Source: JACRPI01 sp964385055
GTDB taxonomy: Archaea; Nanobdellota; Nanobdellia; Woesearchaeales; DSVV01
Assembly: GCA_964385055.1 (NCBI GenBank)
Contig: CAYLMH010000035.1
Span: forward strand, 1-14,432
Length of the DNA stretch: 14,432 nt
Reading direction: 5' to 3'
The position numbers and the translations under genes were made by a program. Below the pieces are notes generated by a model, which worked only from the letters and a program-made list of their open reading frames with translations, was not told where the DNA came from and made no database searches. Positions 1-7,598 of this stretch are shown here, in pieces; within the stretch, counting starts at the first letter, position 1, and the number at the start of each line of letters is the position of its first letter.

Positions 1-360
1 GCAGCAATCACCACTGCAAACATTATCTGGATTGGCTTGTATATTATTTTCATAAATTCACTGCTTGAAGAATTCTTCTGGCGAGGATTCTTTTTTGATG
101 AAGTGCATACATTGTGCGGATGGTTTGTAGGATATATTTTAACAGGAATAGGGTTTACGCTCTATCATGTCGTCTATTTTTATCAATGGTTTTCGTATCC
201 CGCGCTTTTTGCACTTGCGTGCATCGGACTATTTTGTTATTCTTTGTTTATGTGCATGATTTTCCAGAAATATCGTGATCTTTTTACTTGTTGGATAATC
301 CATGCGTTGGTTGATGTTGTACAGATTGGGATTGCGCTATCGCTCTTTGGAATTCTTTAA
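1..360 (+). CDS. CPBP-family (CAAX protease/Abi-like) intramembrane metalloprotease, 5'-truncated by the window
   Basis: The frame is open from base 1, so the N-terminus lies outside the window; the TTG at 37 is only an in-frame codon, not a convincing start. The visible 119 residues are strongly hydrophobic with several membrane helices. Three features fit the CPBP (Pfam Abi/CPBP) signature in order: an EExxxR motif (LLEEFFWRG), an FxxxH-type motif (FTLYHVVYF) and a C-terminal helix with HALVD. In this family the Glu and His residues bind the catalytic metal inside the membrane. Members process prenylated proteins, act in bacteriocin immunity or have unknown substrates; nothing here shows the substrate. 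It converges on the UMP kinase gene with a gap of about 29 bases. Confidence 0.8.
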   Translation, partial: AAITTANIIWIGLYIIFINSLLEEFFWRGFFFDEVHTLCGWFVGYILTGIGFTLYHVVYFYQWFSYPALFALACIGLFCYSLFMCMIFQKYRDLFTCWIIHALVDVVQIGIALSLFGIL

Positions 361-389
361 ATGATTATAGAAACAAGAAACGAATAGCT

Positions 390-1082
390 CTACTCAATAA
401 CCGTCCCAACAAACTCTTTGCCCGCCAAATATTTCTCCAAGTTGTCAAGATTATTTCCATTAAGAACAACAACGCGAAGTTTTTCTTTTTCTGCAAGGCG
501 AGCTGCGATAGGATCAAATGGAAGATTCATTCCAGCTTTCCATTCTCCGCCAACAATTGCTTTAAAATCTTTCCAGGATATTTGTTTGATTGGTTTTGCG
601 TCAGGATGTTTTCGCGGATCTTTGTCGTAGACATAATCAACGTTAGTAAGATTAATAACTGTCTTTGCGCCATACATGTGTGCAAGAAGTACCGCATCTT
701 TATCAGTACTGGAACCAGGAACCCATCCTGCACCAACAACAATAGACTTGTCAGTTTCAATCTTGTTGCTGTAATCAATAATGACAGTAGGATACGCCAT
801 ATCTCCAAATATCTCGCGAACAAGCTGCGCGTTTGCACGAGTGGTCATAATTCCAACAAGATCATTTTGTGTAGGTTGCAGAGGAGAAACTTCATTTGCT
901 TTAGTGATGTATGTTCGACAGATAGAACCGCCACCACAAACAATGCCAAATTTTTTGCCTTTTGCAATATAGGAAAGAATCAATGCGCGAAATTTCTTCA
1001 AATAAGGAACATCAATCTCTTTGGGATAAATGAGAGAGCCACCAAGAGAAAGTACAATCGTATTGTTTGTGTTTGAAATCAT
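390..1082 (-). CDS. pyrH: UMP kinase (uridylate kinase), archaeal type
   Basis: Phosphorylates UMP to UDP with ATP in pyrimidine nucleotide synthesis; cytosolic. The amino-acid kinase fold is clear: N-terminal strand with SLGGSL, a CGGGS loop, the GAGWVPGSSTDKDAVLLA segment that binds nucleotide, NVDYVYDKDPRK, and PFDPIAA near the C-terminus. Length 230 residues is normal for archaeal PyrH. I chose the ATG at 1082, not the upstream TTG (1094) or GTG (1091), because a GGTGA Shine-Dalgarno site (1088-1092) lies 5 bases before it and would otherwise be inside the coding sequence. It follows the EamA pair by 21 bases on the same strand, so it is probably the last gene of that operon; the need for an internal ribosome site fits this. 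Confidence 0.93.
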   Translation of the reverse strand: MISNTNNTIVLSLGGSLIYPKEIDVPYLKKFRALILSYIAKGKKFGIVCGGGSICRTYITKANEVSPLQPTQNDLVGIMTTRANAQLVREIFGDMAYPTVIIDYSNKIETDKSIVVGAGWVPGSSTDKDAVLLAHMYGAKTVINLTNVDYVYDKDPRKHPDAKPIKQISWKDFKAIVGGEWKAGMNLPFDPIAARLAEKEKLRVVVLNGNNLDNLEKYLAGKEFVGTVIE

Positions 1083-1103
1083 AATATTCACCAAAACTCC
1101 AGA

Positions 1104-1454
1104 TTAACTCCCGAACCCAATTAAACTCACACCAAGCAAAATTGCAGTAATGCCGAGCCATTTGAAAAAGTTCATTTTTTCTCCAAGCATTTTGATGGAC
1201 AATAAACTAATCCAAACGTAAGATAAGGAAGTGATAGGATAGAGAACAGAAAGTTCTCCGTTCTTTAAAGCGATAAGGAAAAAGACACTGCTCAAACCAT
1301 AGAGCAGAACGCCAAAAAGCAATCGTGTATTGAGAAAAGAAAGTTTGCTTTTGCGTGTCATCTTTTCTGCGCCATACTTCAAGAACAACGCGCCGAATGC
1401 GCCGATAAAAGTCGCGATAAGGACAAGACCAACAGCAGAGAGGGGCGTAGTCAT
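1104..1454 (-). CDS. EamA/DMT-superfamily half-transporter (4 membrane helices), second of a pair
   Basis: 116 residues with four predicted membrane helices, the size of one EamA repeat instead of the usual ten-helix, two-repeat protein. The segment GELSVLYPITSLSYVW and the ending LLGVSLIGFGS are close to the matching parts of the upstream neighbour (GELSVLYPVISLSFVW, ILGVTCIGFGS), so the two are paralogues from a duplication. The start ATG overlaps the stop of the upstream gene by one base and is preceded by GGTGA (1461-1465) at 6 bases, so translation is coupled. Known four-helix DMT pairs (EbrAB, ArnEF) act as heterodimers; a heterodimeric carrier is the natural inference. The TM1 glutamate typical of SMR drug exporters is not seen, so the substrate is unknown. 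Confidence 0.8.
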   Translation of the reverse strand: MTTPLSAVGLVLIATFIGAFGALFLKYGAEKMTRKSKLSFLNTRLLFGVLLYGLSSVFFLIALKNGELSVLYPITSLSYVWISLLSIKMLGEKMNFFKWLGITAILLGVSLIGFGS

Positions 1455-1870
1455 TATTGTTCACCGTTTGAAGCTGTGCTTTGAGAAGAAGCATCGCCTA
1501 TAGCGCTTTTACTTCCAAATCCAATGCAGGTCACGCCAAGAATAATGAGACTAACTCCTGCCCATTTAAATGAAGTTAATTGTTCTCCCAAGAATTCAAA
1601 GGAAATAATATTGACCCAGACAAAACTTAAAGAAATGACAGGATAAAGAACAGAGAGTTCTCCATATTTCAAAGAGACAACAAGAATAGCTGCGCTAATG
1701 CCATAAATTGCAAAGCCGCCAATCAGATACCAGTTGTGAAGAAGATCCCAACCAAGAGTGAGGTTTGCTGTACCAAGTTTAAACAAAAATTGTCCAGTTG
1801 CAGTAAGCAACGTCGCAAGCATGACAGAAACAATAGCAAGCGGATGTGTTTTGTTTGTATGCACATTCAT
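1454..1870 (-). CDS. EamA/DMT-superfamily half-transporter (4 membrane helices), first of a pair
   Basis: 138 residues from the ATG at 1870: a short polar N-terminus, four hydrophobic helices, and a polar serine/alanine-rich tail after IGFGSKS. First gene of a probable three-gene operon with its paralogue and UMP kinase. I chose the ATG at 1870 instead of the TTG at 1879 because a TATA-like box (1893-1900) is centred about 26 bases upstream of it, which makes 1870 the expected first base of a leaderless mRNA. Helix 1 reads VMLATLLTATGQFLFKLG, which resembles the Q..xxK.G pattern of EamA/ArnE-type proteins and lacks the SMR membrane glutamate. Substrate unknown; a small hydrophobic or lipid-linked molecule would fit the family. 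Confidence 0.8.
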   Translation of the reverse strand: MNVHTNKTHPLAIVSVMLATLLTATGQFLFKLGTANLTLGWDLLHNWYLIGGFAIYGISAAILVVSLKYGELSVLYPVISLSFVWVNIISFEFLGEQLTSFKWAGVSLIILGVTCIGFGSKSAIGDASSQSTASNGEQ

Positions 1871-1892
1871 AAGAAACAAAAAAGCGTGCGGG

Positions 1893-1900
1893 TATTAAAA
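1893..1900 (-). promoter_or_regulatory. TATA box for the EamA-EamA-UMP kinase operon
   Basis: TTTTAATA on the minus strand, centred about 26 bases before the ATG at 1870; archaeal TATA boxes sit 26-27 bases before the transcription start, so the transcript probably begins at the start codon. Confidence 0.6.
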
Positions 1901-1931
1901 GGTTGTTGTTTGTGGGGATATTATTTTGAGA

Positions 1932-2450
1932 TCAATCTAGAACAATAACCTCAAGAGTATCTTCGCCAATCACTTCACCGTCAGCAAGAACTTGGACAGT
2001 ATATTGACCAGGTTTCGTTTGTTGAAGAAAAGAATCCTCGTCAATTATCTGAAACACGAAAAATGCATTTGATTCTTCACCAGAACCTATAACTTCTGAA
2101 GAAGAAGCAACTATTTCAAAAGAATCATAAGGAAAATCTACAGTTGTACCAGGAATAAGTTCAAAGCTAAAATATTTAGGAGTATCAAAGAAATTATAAA
2201 AATGAATTACACCATGGACACCATTAGAAGTATCACCAACAAGTGTAGGAGAAACATAAAAACCCTCTTTTTGCAATTGTGCTTCATAAAGTCCAGATAA
2301 CTCTGCTTGAAGAAGATCTTCCTTTATCTCAGTCGTTCTTACATGAGAGCGCATACCTTCTTTCAATAAAGAGATGTATACAAGAGAAACAATAAGTGAT
2401 AATGATAAAAGTAAAAGAACAATTAAATAACCAACATTTCTTTTTTTCAT
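1932..2450 (-). CDS. Membrane-anchored extracytoplasmic beta-rich protein of unknown function
   Basis: 172 residues. Residues 1-6 are basic (MKKRNV) and 7-28 form one strong hydrophobic segment that could be a signal anchor or signal peptide without an obvious cleavage site. A short charged helix (about 36-62) follows, then alternating hydrophobic/polar stretches typical of a beta-sandwich: GVIHFYNFF, KYFSFELIPG, FFVFQIID and a final GQYTVQVLADGEVIGEDTLEVIVLD. The last part looks like an Ig-like or FN3-like strand pair, as in many archaeal surface proteins. I do not recognise a family. It is monocistronic, lies just downstream of secD on the same strand, and has its own TATA box. Confidence 0.7.
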   Translation of the reverse strand: MKKRNVGYLIVLLLLSLSLIVSLVYISLLKEGMRSHVRTTEIKEDLLQAELSGLYEAQLQKEGFYVSPTLVGDTSNGVHGVIHFYNFFDTPKYFSFELIPGTTVDFPYDSFEIVASSSEVIGSGEESNAFFVFQIIDEDSFLQQTKPGQYTVQVLADGEVIGEDTLEVIVLD

Positions 2451-2470
2451 TATTCACTTTAGAAAATACA

Positions 2471-2480
2471 TATTTATTAA
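2471..2480 (-). promoter_or_regulatory. TATA box for the membrane-anchored protein gene
   Basis: TTAATAAATA on the minus strand, centred 25-26 bases before the ATG at 2450; implies a leaderless or nearly leaderless transcript, separate from the secFD unit. Confidence 0.5.
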
Positions 2481-2522
2481 TATTCTCTTTATTTCTCAGA
2501 ACAAGTAGAGAGAGTAAAGAAT

Positions 2523-4172
2523 CTACTCATCCCCTTCTTCTTTCAACACCGCTTCAACAGCAACTGCGTATGCTGGCCTTGTGATAAAGACACCAATAGT
2601 AACTCCTAAAATACTCGTCAATGCAAATCCTTTCAATGCGCCTGCGCCTGCCCAGAATAAAGGCAACATCGCAACAACAGTCGTCAAGTATGCTGCCATA
2701 ATAATAAAGAATGCGCGTTTCAATTTATCTTTCCAGGAAAGATGTCGAGCCATTTTCTTTCGACCATAGACTTCATCAGTAATAACGATTTGATCATCAA
2801 CACCTGTTCCTACTGCGACAAGAATACCTGCGATAGCTGCAAGATCAATGTTCCAGCCAATGAACGCTGCGAAACCAAGAATAATAAACACTTCTGAAAG
2901 CATCGTAGCCATAATCAAACCAAGAATAGAGACATGCCTATAGCGAATGCCAAGAACAATACCAACTGCAAGAATTGCGTAGAGCACAACAGAAAGAACG
3001 TTCTTCACAAATTCATCTCCAAGTGCTGGAGAAATAGAATCAACTTTCACCACAGTGAGTTTCACAGGAAGACTTCCCGTAATAAGTAATGTCTGAAGTT
3101 TCTTCATATTCAATGCAGAGTTTTGCACAGCTTCTTCATAGGTCGGACCAGTACCAGGTCCTGAAATAGAAATATCAGTGACAGCGCGTCCTTTCAAATC
3201 AGCGCCAATTTTAAGTGTATCAACAAGCACATCATCAAGATACAAGTCAAGATCAGACGCAAGATACGCGCCACTTTGCTCACTGCTTAAAGGAATGTCC
3301 GCAGTAACAGCTGCCTGCCTTTCCGCAGCTTCCTGACTCAACGTAATCGCAAAAGAAAAGGTGCAATAATACCCTGCGCCAACGCTTCCTTGGCATGGTC
3401 TGCTCGGGTCAACAACAAAGCTGCAATCTGCGCTACGACAAACAGAAGCAATGTCTTCGCCACCACTGAAAACAGTTTGGTTGGCAACCTTTGCTTCAAA
3501 TTTTCCTTGCGTTCCAATAAGTTCCTGTACTTCATCTTTTGTCACGCCTGCAATTTCAACGAGAATAAATTGTGCGCCATTGAGATCTTTTGCTTCTGTA
3601 ATAACAAGATCTGTTAAACCATAAACATTGAGGCGCTGCTGAAGATTTTGAATAAGAAGATCCATGTCATCAGGAGAAACTTCTGTTTCTGGTTGAAGAA
3701 GAACCCGCGTTCCGCCCTGAAGATCTAATCCTTTCTTCAAGTTAGAAGTTGGCGCGTCATACACTTCAATACCAAGACCTGTTGTTTCATTATAATAGAT
3801 GGAGTAAAGCATTTCTTGACGAAGCATGTGCAACGATCGTGTCCCACCATCGTATGTATAACGGGACAATGTTTCAAGCCGAACAAGTTCGCCATCCTGC
3901 AAAGAAGAAATTGCATAAGCATAATCATCAAGCGAAGTAATAGGTTGTCCATTAAGAGCAGTAATCACTTCACGAAACATCGGCTTGTCCTTTGCGTATG
4001 GACTATGCATTCCTGCAAACGCGGCAGGGCTGTCTTTCTCAATGCTTCGGATTGCAACTCCTTCTGAAAAAAAAGAAGGTTGAATCATGAGAAGAGAGGC
4101 AAAGAGGAAAAATACAAGCATAAGAACACGCCAGCGGAAAAAGACTGCTTTAACTGATGCAAAATCTACCAT
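2523..4172 (-). CDS. secD: Protein-export membrane protein SecD, with PDZ-like insert
   Basis: Partner of SecF; the SecDF complex uses ion flow to drive late stages of Sec-dependent export on the outer face of the membrane. Layout of 549 residues: TM1 about 13-31; a PDZ-like region 36-105 (VAIRSIEKDSPAAFAGM, then VITALNGQPITSLDDY); the SecD hallmark KGLDLQGG at 147-154; the P1 head with four clustered cysteines (245, 250, 260, 270); GADLKGRAVTD at about 323-333; then five C-terminal helices from about 390, with the family motif VGTGVDDQIVITDE in the membrane. Starts at ATG 4172, overlapping the secF stop by one base (TAATG), with GGTG 7 bases upstream. The secF-secD order is the archaeal one. 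The PDZ-like part and the cysteines are the odd features. Confidence 0.93.
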   Translation of the reverse strand: MVDFASVKAVFFRWRVLMLVFFLFASLLMIQPSFFSEGVAIRSIEKDSPAAFAGMHSPYAKDKPMFREVITALNGQPITSLDDYAYAISSLQDGELVRLETLSRYTYDGGTRSLHMLRQEMLYSIYYNETTGLGIEVYDAPTSNLKKGLDLQGGTRVLLQPETEVSPDDMDLLIQNLQQRLNVYGLTDLVITEAKDLNGAQFILVEIAGVTKDEVQELIGTQGKFEAKVANQTVFSGGEDIASVCRSADCSFVVDPSRPCQGSVGAGYYCTFSFAITLSQEAAERQAAVTADIPLSSEQSGAYLASDLDLYLDDVLVDTLKIGADLKGRAVTDISISGPGTGPTYEEAVQNSALNMKKLQTLLITGSLPVKLTVVKVDSISPALGDEFVKNVLSVVLYAILAVGIVLGIRYRHVSILGLIMATMLSEVFIILGFAAFIGWNIDLAAIAGILVAVGTGVDDQIVITDEVYGRKKMARHLSWKDKLKRAFFIIMAAYLTTVVAMLPLFWAGAGALKGFALTSILGVTIGVFITRPAYAVAVEAVLKEEGDE

Positions 4173-5095
4173 TAGTGGGCACCTTCTCTATTATGTTCTT
4201 TATCACGAAGGTGCCAGCGAAGAATGCTAACATTCTGTACCCATGTCGTCATGATGTCAACAAATAAACCAATGAAAAGGATAAGCATGATTTGAAACAA
4301 GACATCAGAATTTGTAAAGACTAAAACAGTTCCGACCGCGACAATTGCGGTAAAGGTCATAAGGCCGCCTGTTTTGAATGATCCATAAATACGTTCATTA
4401 AGGTTTCCATCTTCTTTTTGTTTCAAAACACGAATAGTGAGAAGAATATCTGTATCAACAGAATACCCAATCAACATAAGAAATGCGGCAATTCCTGCGG
4501 TAGAAAGTTTAATCTCTAAAACGTTGATAATTGCAAGCGTAATAATAATGTCAGACCCTGCTGCAAGCATAACCGCAATGCTTGGAACAAAATCTTTGAA
4601 ATACAAAAAGACAACGCAACCCATAAAGAGGAATGCGACAAGAAGACCAAGAAGCAATTGGGAGAAGAAATCACTGCTCAAGCGGGAACCAAATGTTTCA
4701 ATGCTCATCATATTCTCAGGAACATTTGTTTCAGAAGAAACCTGAGAAACAAAAGACTGCAGTGTTTCCTGATCAACAATGTCGATATCAACAATAACAC
4801 CAGATTGGGCGCCAGATGAAGCACGAAGTTCGCGAACAGAAAGATCATATCCTTCATACGAAGCAGCAAGTGCTGCGTGCAGACCGAGCGCGTCATAATA
4901 ATCTGGAACCATAACAGTTGCGCCGCCTTTCAAACTGACTCCTTTGTGAAGGAAGTCACCAGTAGTATGATATTGCCATCCAATTTGCGCGAGTGCAGTG
5001 AAAAGAATGCATGTAGTAAAAATGAGAAAGAACATGTATTTTGTTTCGTAAAAATGTTTTATTTTATTGATGAAGTGTTGGAATGATTCAAACAT
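4172..5095 (-). CDS. secF: Protein-export membrane protein SecF
   Basis: 307 residues from the ATG at 5095. TM1 about 20-38, then HKGVSLKGGATVMVP (50-64), the SecF/SecD signature at the start of the periplasmic-type domain; a small P4-like domain to about 142; then five helices with LIGYSVDTDILLTIR (208-222), matching the family's VDTDILL motif. ATG 5095 is preferred over the upstream in-frame start at 5158 because a TATA box (5119-5126) is centred 26-27 bases before it and the upstream 21 residues look non-native for this family. secD follows with one base of overlap. Membrane protein; forms the SecDF complex with its neighbour. Confidence 0.93.
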   Translation of the reverse strand: MFESFQHFINKIKHFYETKYMFFLIFTTCILFTALAQIGWQYHTTGDFLHKGVSLKGGATVMVPDYYDALGLHAALAASYEGYDLSVRELRASSGAQSGVIVDIDIVDQETLQSFVSQVSSETNVPENMMSIETFGSRLSSDFFSQLLLGLLVAFLFMGCVVFLYFKDFVPSIAVMLAAGSDIIITLAIINVLEIKLSTAGIAAFLMLIGYSVDTDILLTIRVLKQKEDGNLNERIYGSFKTGGLMTFTAIVAVGTVLVFTNSDVLFQIMLILFIGLFVDIMTTWVQNVSILRWHLRDKEHNREGAH

Positions 5096-5118
5096 GCAGT
5101 ACAATGAATCTGCATTTC

Positions 5119-5126
5119 TTTTTAAA
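5119..5126 (-). promoter_or_regulatory. TATA box for the secF-secD operon
   Basis: TTTAAAAA on the minus strand, centred 26-27 bases upstream of ATG 5095; expected to give a leaderless secFD mRNA. Confidence 0.6.
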
Positions 5127-5174
5127 TGTTTGGAAGAATGCGAAAAAGAAAGGATCAAAAAGAAGACGAAAGAA

Positions 5175-6362
5175 TCACGTAATCTTCAACGCACGTTCAA
5201 CAATAATTTTTACTGCGTCAATATCTTCCTGTTTTACTTTTTCCCGCAGACACATCCTTGCGCGAGCCTGCACAAGACGAATGAGTCCAACAACAAGCCG
5301 AGGAGAAATTTCAAAGAGGCATTTGCTTTCCTTTTTCTTCAACTCCCCGACAAAAGAAACAATATCCTGATGATAAACCTCGGGCAATGTTACCTTCAGT
5401 TGTTCTGCGTGGAAAACATAACTTTTGATAAATTCGAGATCTGTTTTTGTCAGACTGCTGTTTTGTTTCTGCTTCAAAATCGCGTCAGTTATTTTCATGA
5501 ACTGATAGGTGTCTGGTTTGCGGACAAGAAACACAAGATGAAATCGAGTAAGCAACGCGTCATCAAAAGGAATTTGTTTTTTGAGTTCTGCGACAGTTTT
5601 TCCAGTAAACTTATCGCCTATAGGATTTGCTGTTGCGAGCACACGAACACGCGCGTCAAGCTTGAGGTGTTTTCCTTTTTTGTCATACGTAATGAATCCT
5701 TTTTCCATTGCATTGTACAACGCGCCACGGCTTTCTTCCTTGAGTAAGTTCAACTCATCAATGCAGCAGATGCCCTGATCTGCCTGCGGCAGTAATCCTG
5801 GTTCAATAACATCGCCAATCGTCGTCACCGCGAGTCCAACACCGCTCATACCTGAACCAAGTCCATACGTCGAAATAGGATGAAAGTCAGCAATGCTTCT
5901 GATGATATCTGTTTTTCCAATCGCAGGATCACCGAGGAGGAGAATATGAATAGGTTCTGAAGCAAAAAGCTGGAGAGAGACAGCATGTTTAATGACATCA
6001 TGCCCAATAATGTGCGGAGCAATAAGTTTCGGCAAGATTTCTGGAGCATGTTCTGCGAAAGAAGCGTATTGTTGTTTGAAGAATTTTTTTTGTATTGCCT
6101 GATTTGCTTCAAGGATATATTCATGAACTTCAGAATCCTGTGTTTCTGCTTTAAAGATAACGCATTGTTCTGTTTGTGCAAAGAGATCTTTGGAAATAGG
6201 TAAATACATGAGAGACGCGGAAATCTTTTTTTGTTTGAGGAGCGTGGTGAGATCACGAAGCTGTGCGGCATCGACATAGTCTTTGACATGGCTGACAAGT
6301 TCGCGTTCTTTCATGCCCAGTGGACGGAAGAGCATGAAAAAGTCTCCAACAGTTTTTTCCAT
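5175..6362 (-). CDS. MCM-like AAA+ ATPase lacking the canonical MCM N-terminal half
   Basis: 395 residues from ATG 6362. Residues 110-395 follow the MCM helicase ATPase closely: LIAPHIIGHDVIKHAVSLQLF; Walker A GDPAIGKT (144-151); SGMSGVGLAVTT; Walker B GICCIDE (197-203); NAMEKGFITYDKKG; sensor-1 ATANP (N246); arginine-finger LLTRF (R273); and the C-terminal SPRLVVGLIRLVQARARM with sensor-2 R355. Replicative archaeal MCM is about 650-700 residues, with a zinc site and OB fold before the ATPase; here only about 110 residues precede it and no CxxC pairs are seen. So it is an MCM paralogue, perhaps regulatory or repair-related, not obviously the replicative helicase. Start chosen by the TATA box at 6385-6392; the TTG at 6431 would put that box inside the coding sequence. 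A MoxR-type ATPase is the less likely alternative. Confidence 0.82.
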   Translation of the reverse strand: MEKTVGDFFMLFRPLGMKERELVSHVKDYVDAAQLRDLTTLLKQKKISASLMYLPISKDLFAQTEQCVIFKAETQDSEVHEYILEANQAIQKKFFKQQYASFAEHAPEILPKLIAPHIIGHDVIKHAVSLQLFASEPIHILLLGDPAIGKTDIIRSIADFHPISTYGLGSGMSGVGLAVTTIGDVIEPGLLPQADQGICCIDELNLLKEESRGALYNAMEKGFITYDKKGKHLKLDARVRVLATANPIGDKFTGKTVAELKKQIPFDDALLTRFHLVFLVRKPDTYQFMKITDAILKQKQNSSLTKTDLEFIKSYVFHAEQLKVTLPEVYHQDIVSFVGELKKKESKCLFEISPRLVVGLIRLVQARARMCLREKVKQEDIDAVKIIVERALKIT

Positions 6363-6384
6363 AGAAAAATATGAACCTTTGAGG

Positions 6385-6392
6385 TATAAAAA
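6385..6392 (-). promoter_or_regulatory. TATA box for the MCM-like gene
   Basis: TTTTTATA on the minus strand, centred 26-27 bases before ATG 6362. It lies directly outside the left arm of the long inverted repeat, so that repeat occupies the upstream region of this promoter. Confidence 0.6.
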
Positions 6393-6396
6393 GGTT

Positions 6397-6457
6397 GCTT
6401 TAATGGGTGCTGTCGCAGATTCGGGACTCAAGAAGTAGTGTCGCTTGAGGGACTTTT
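6397..6457 (+). repeat. Left arm of long imperfect inverted repeat flanking the toxin-antitoxin island
   Basis: Mirrors the right arm at 8990-9061. Inverted words: GGTGCTGTC (6406-6414, 9/9), CGGGACT (6422-6428, 7/7) and TGTCGCTTGAGGGACTTTT (6439-6457, 18/19). Between them are words in the same orientation in both arms: GCTTTAATG (6397-6405), GCAGATT (6415-6421) and CAAGAA (6429-6434). The gap between the 7- and 9-base inverted words is 7 bases in both arms. The inner end touches the stop codon of the 380-residue gene. Confidence 0.8.
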
Positions 6458-7598
6458 AAAAGAACTCTTTTAATTGAGCAACCTTTTTTTGTTTTTCTCG
6501 AATAATACTTTTAAATATTTCTGAATTATCTATTAACATTTTTTTATGTTGGAGATATGAGCCTAATTCCTGCTTTTCTAAAAAGAAATCATTTTGTTTT
6601 TTTAGTTCATCATTCAAGAGTCTTGTATTTACAGTTATATTTTCATTCTTTGGTTTAACTGCTTTCACTTCTTGTTTTTCATAATAATATGTTTCAGGAT
6701 TAAACTTTCTTGCCTTATGTATCCATATATCTTTTGGTGAGGGTTGTTTTCCTACACTATTCGGATTAAACTTCTGAGGATCTCTGTTGACTCCAATAAA
6801 ATTAGCACCCATTGTTGAAGCTAAAATGTCTGATCCTGGACTATCATTTACATCTTTAACATTAGATAATATCTCTCTTTTTATATTTGAATAATAAGTG
6901 ATTATTTTATCAAATTGTCCTGATTTTCTTAAAAGGTCATTCATACGTCTGAGTTTTGCATTTACCGATTGGTTTATTGGTTTTGATTCGAAATCAATCC
7001 ATATGTAAAAATGCTCTTTTTTAAGATAATAAGATATTATTTTATCAAGATCGTTTAAAGAAAATTTAATGGAGATTGGTACAAAGATTGGTTTACCATT
7101 CCTTGAGTTTAGGATGTGATACACAGAATCAACATATTTCAAATAATTTTCAACATCAATAATGTTGTCATTTGAAGCTTTATGCCATATGTTTGGGATG
7201 AAAAGTGCATCTTTTGAATATGAATGATAATAATCAAAGAATCCTTCAATATCTTCTATTTTTTTAATGTATTTCAATGGATTGAATTTAAGACTTATTG
7301 TAATACTTGAGAATTTATCTTGAGCCCAGTTTTTCTTTCCAAAAAAAGAATTGATAGTATTTTCATCGGAAGAATCTAAGATGCTTTTTATTGGAGAAAT
7401 TTCTTTTAACAATTTACTTTTTTCAATTGCAAGACTTGTTATTTCCTTGAGGTTTGAATCAAGAAGCTTGTGGGTGGTGTTATTAATATCAAGTGATTTA
7501 GTTGGCATTTCAAATTTGTAATTACCAATTCTGAATCTCTTGACATTAAAATCTGTAGATTCATCCACAATAGTTTCTTTGATATTTATGTCAGTCAT
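6456..7598 (-). CDS. Unrecognised 380-residue protein of the toxin-antitoxin island
   Basis: Last gene of the island operon; its ATG follows the TAA of the PIN gene with no gap. I do not recognise the family. Visible layout: N-terminal KRFRIGNYKFEMPTKSLDIN (residues 20-39), then alternating predicted strands and helices (ALFIPNIW, KPIFVPISIKF, FYIWIDFES, KIITYYSNI, GSDILASTMGANFIGVNRDP), a rhythm like a TIM-type beta/alpha barrel, then a lysine-rich helical tail from about 320 with probable coiled coil. No membrane helix, no Walker motif, no zinc pairs and no tyrosine- or serine-recombinase signature. Very AT-rich and rich in Lys, Asn and Ile, like the other island genes. It might be a third component of the toxin system, a nucleic-acid-modifying enzyme or a mobility protein; the sequence does not decide. 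Confidence 0.75.
   Translation of the reverse strand: MTDINIKETIVDESTDFNVKRFRIGNYKFEMPTKSLDINNTTHKLLDSNLKEITSLAIEKSKLLKEISPIKSILDSSDENTINSFFGKKNWAQDKFSSITISLKFNPLKYIKKIEDIEGFFDYYHSYSKDALFIPNIWHKASNDNIIDVENYLKYVDSVYHILNSRNGKPIFVPISIKFSLNDLDKIISYYLKKEHFYIWIDFESKPINQSVNAKLRRMNDLLRKSGQFDKIITYYSNIKREILSNVKDVNDSPGSDILASTMGANFIGVNRDPQKFNPNSVGKQPSPKDIWIHKARKFNPETYYYEKQEVKAVKPKNENITVNTRLLNDELKKQNDFFLEKQELGSYLQHKKMLIDNSEIFKSIIREKQKKVAQLKEFF

Noticed and set aside
582..1076. Plus-strand frame of 164 residues opposite UMP kinase.
   Set aside because: Antisense shadow of a gene with complete family motifs.
5067..5747. Long plus-strand frame (226 residues) opposite the MCM-like gene and the secF promoter.
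   Set aside because: Antisense to a gene with clear MCM motifs; the translation is Phe/Cys/Asn-rich with no domain.
6363..6431. N-terminal extension of the MCM-like protein to a TTG at 6431.
   Set aside because: It would place the TATA box and the left repeat arm in coding sequence; the ATG at 6362 has ideal promoter spacing.
6427..6449. Small hairpin CTCAAG/CTTGAG after the 380-residue gene as a terminator.
   Set aside because: Six base pairs with a long loop and no T-run; the sequence is explained by the repeat arm.
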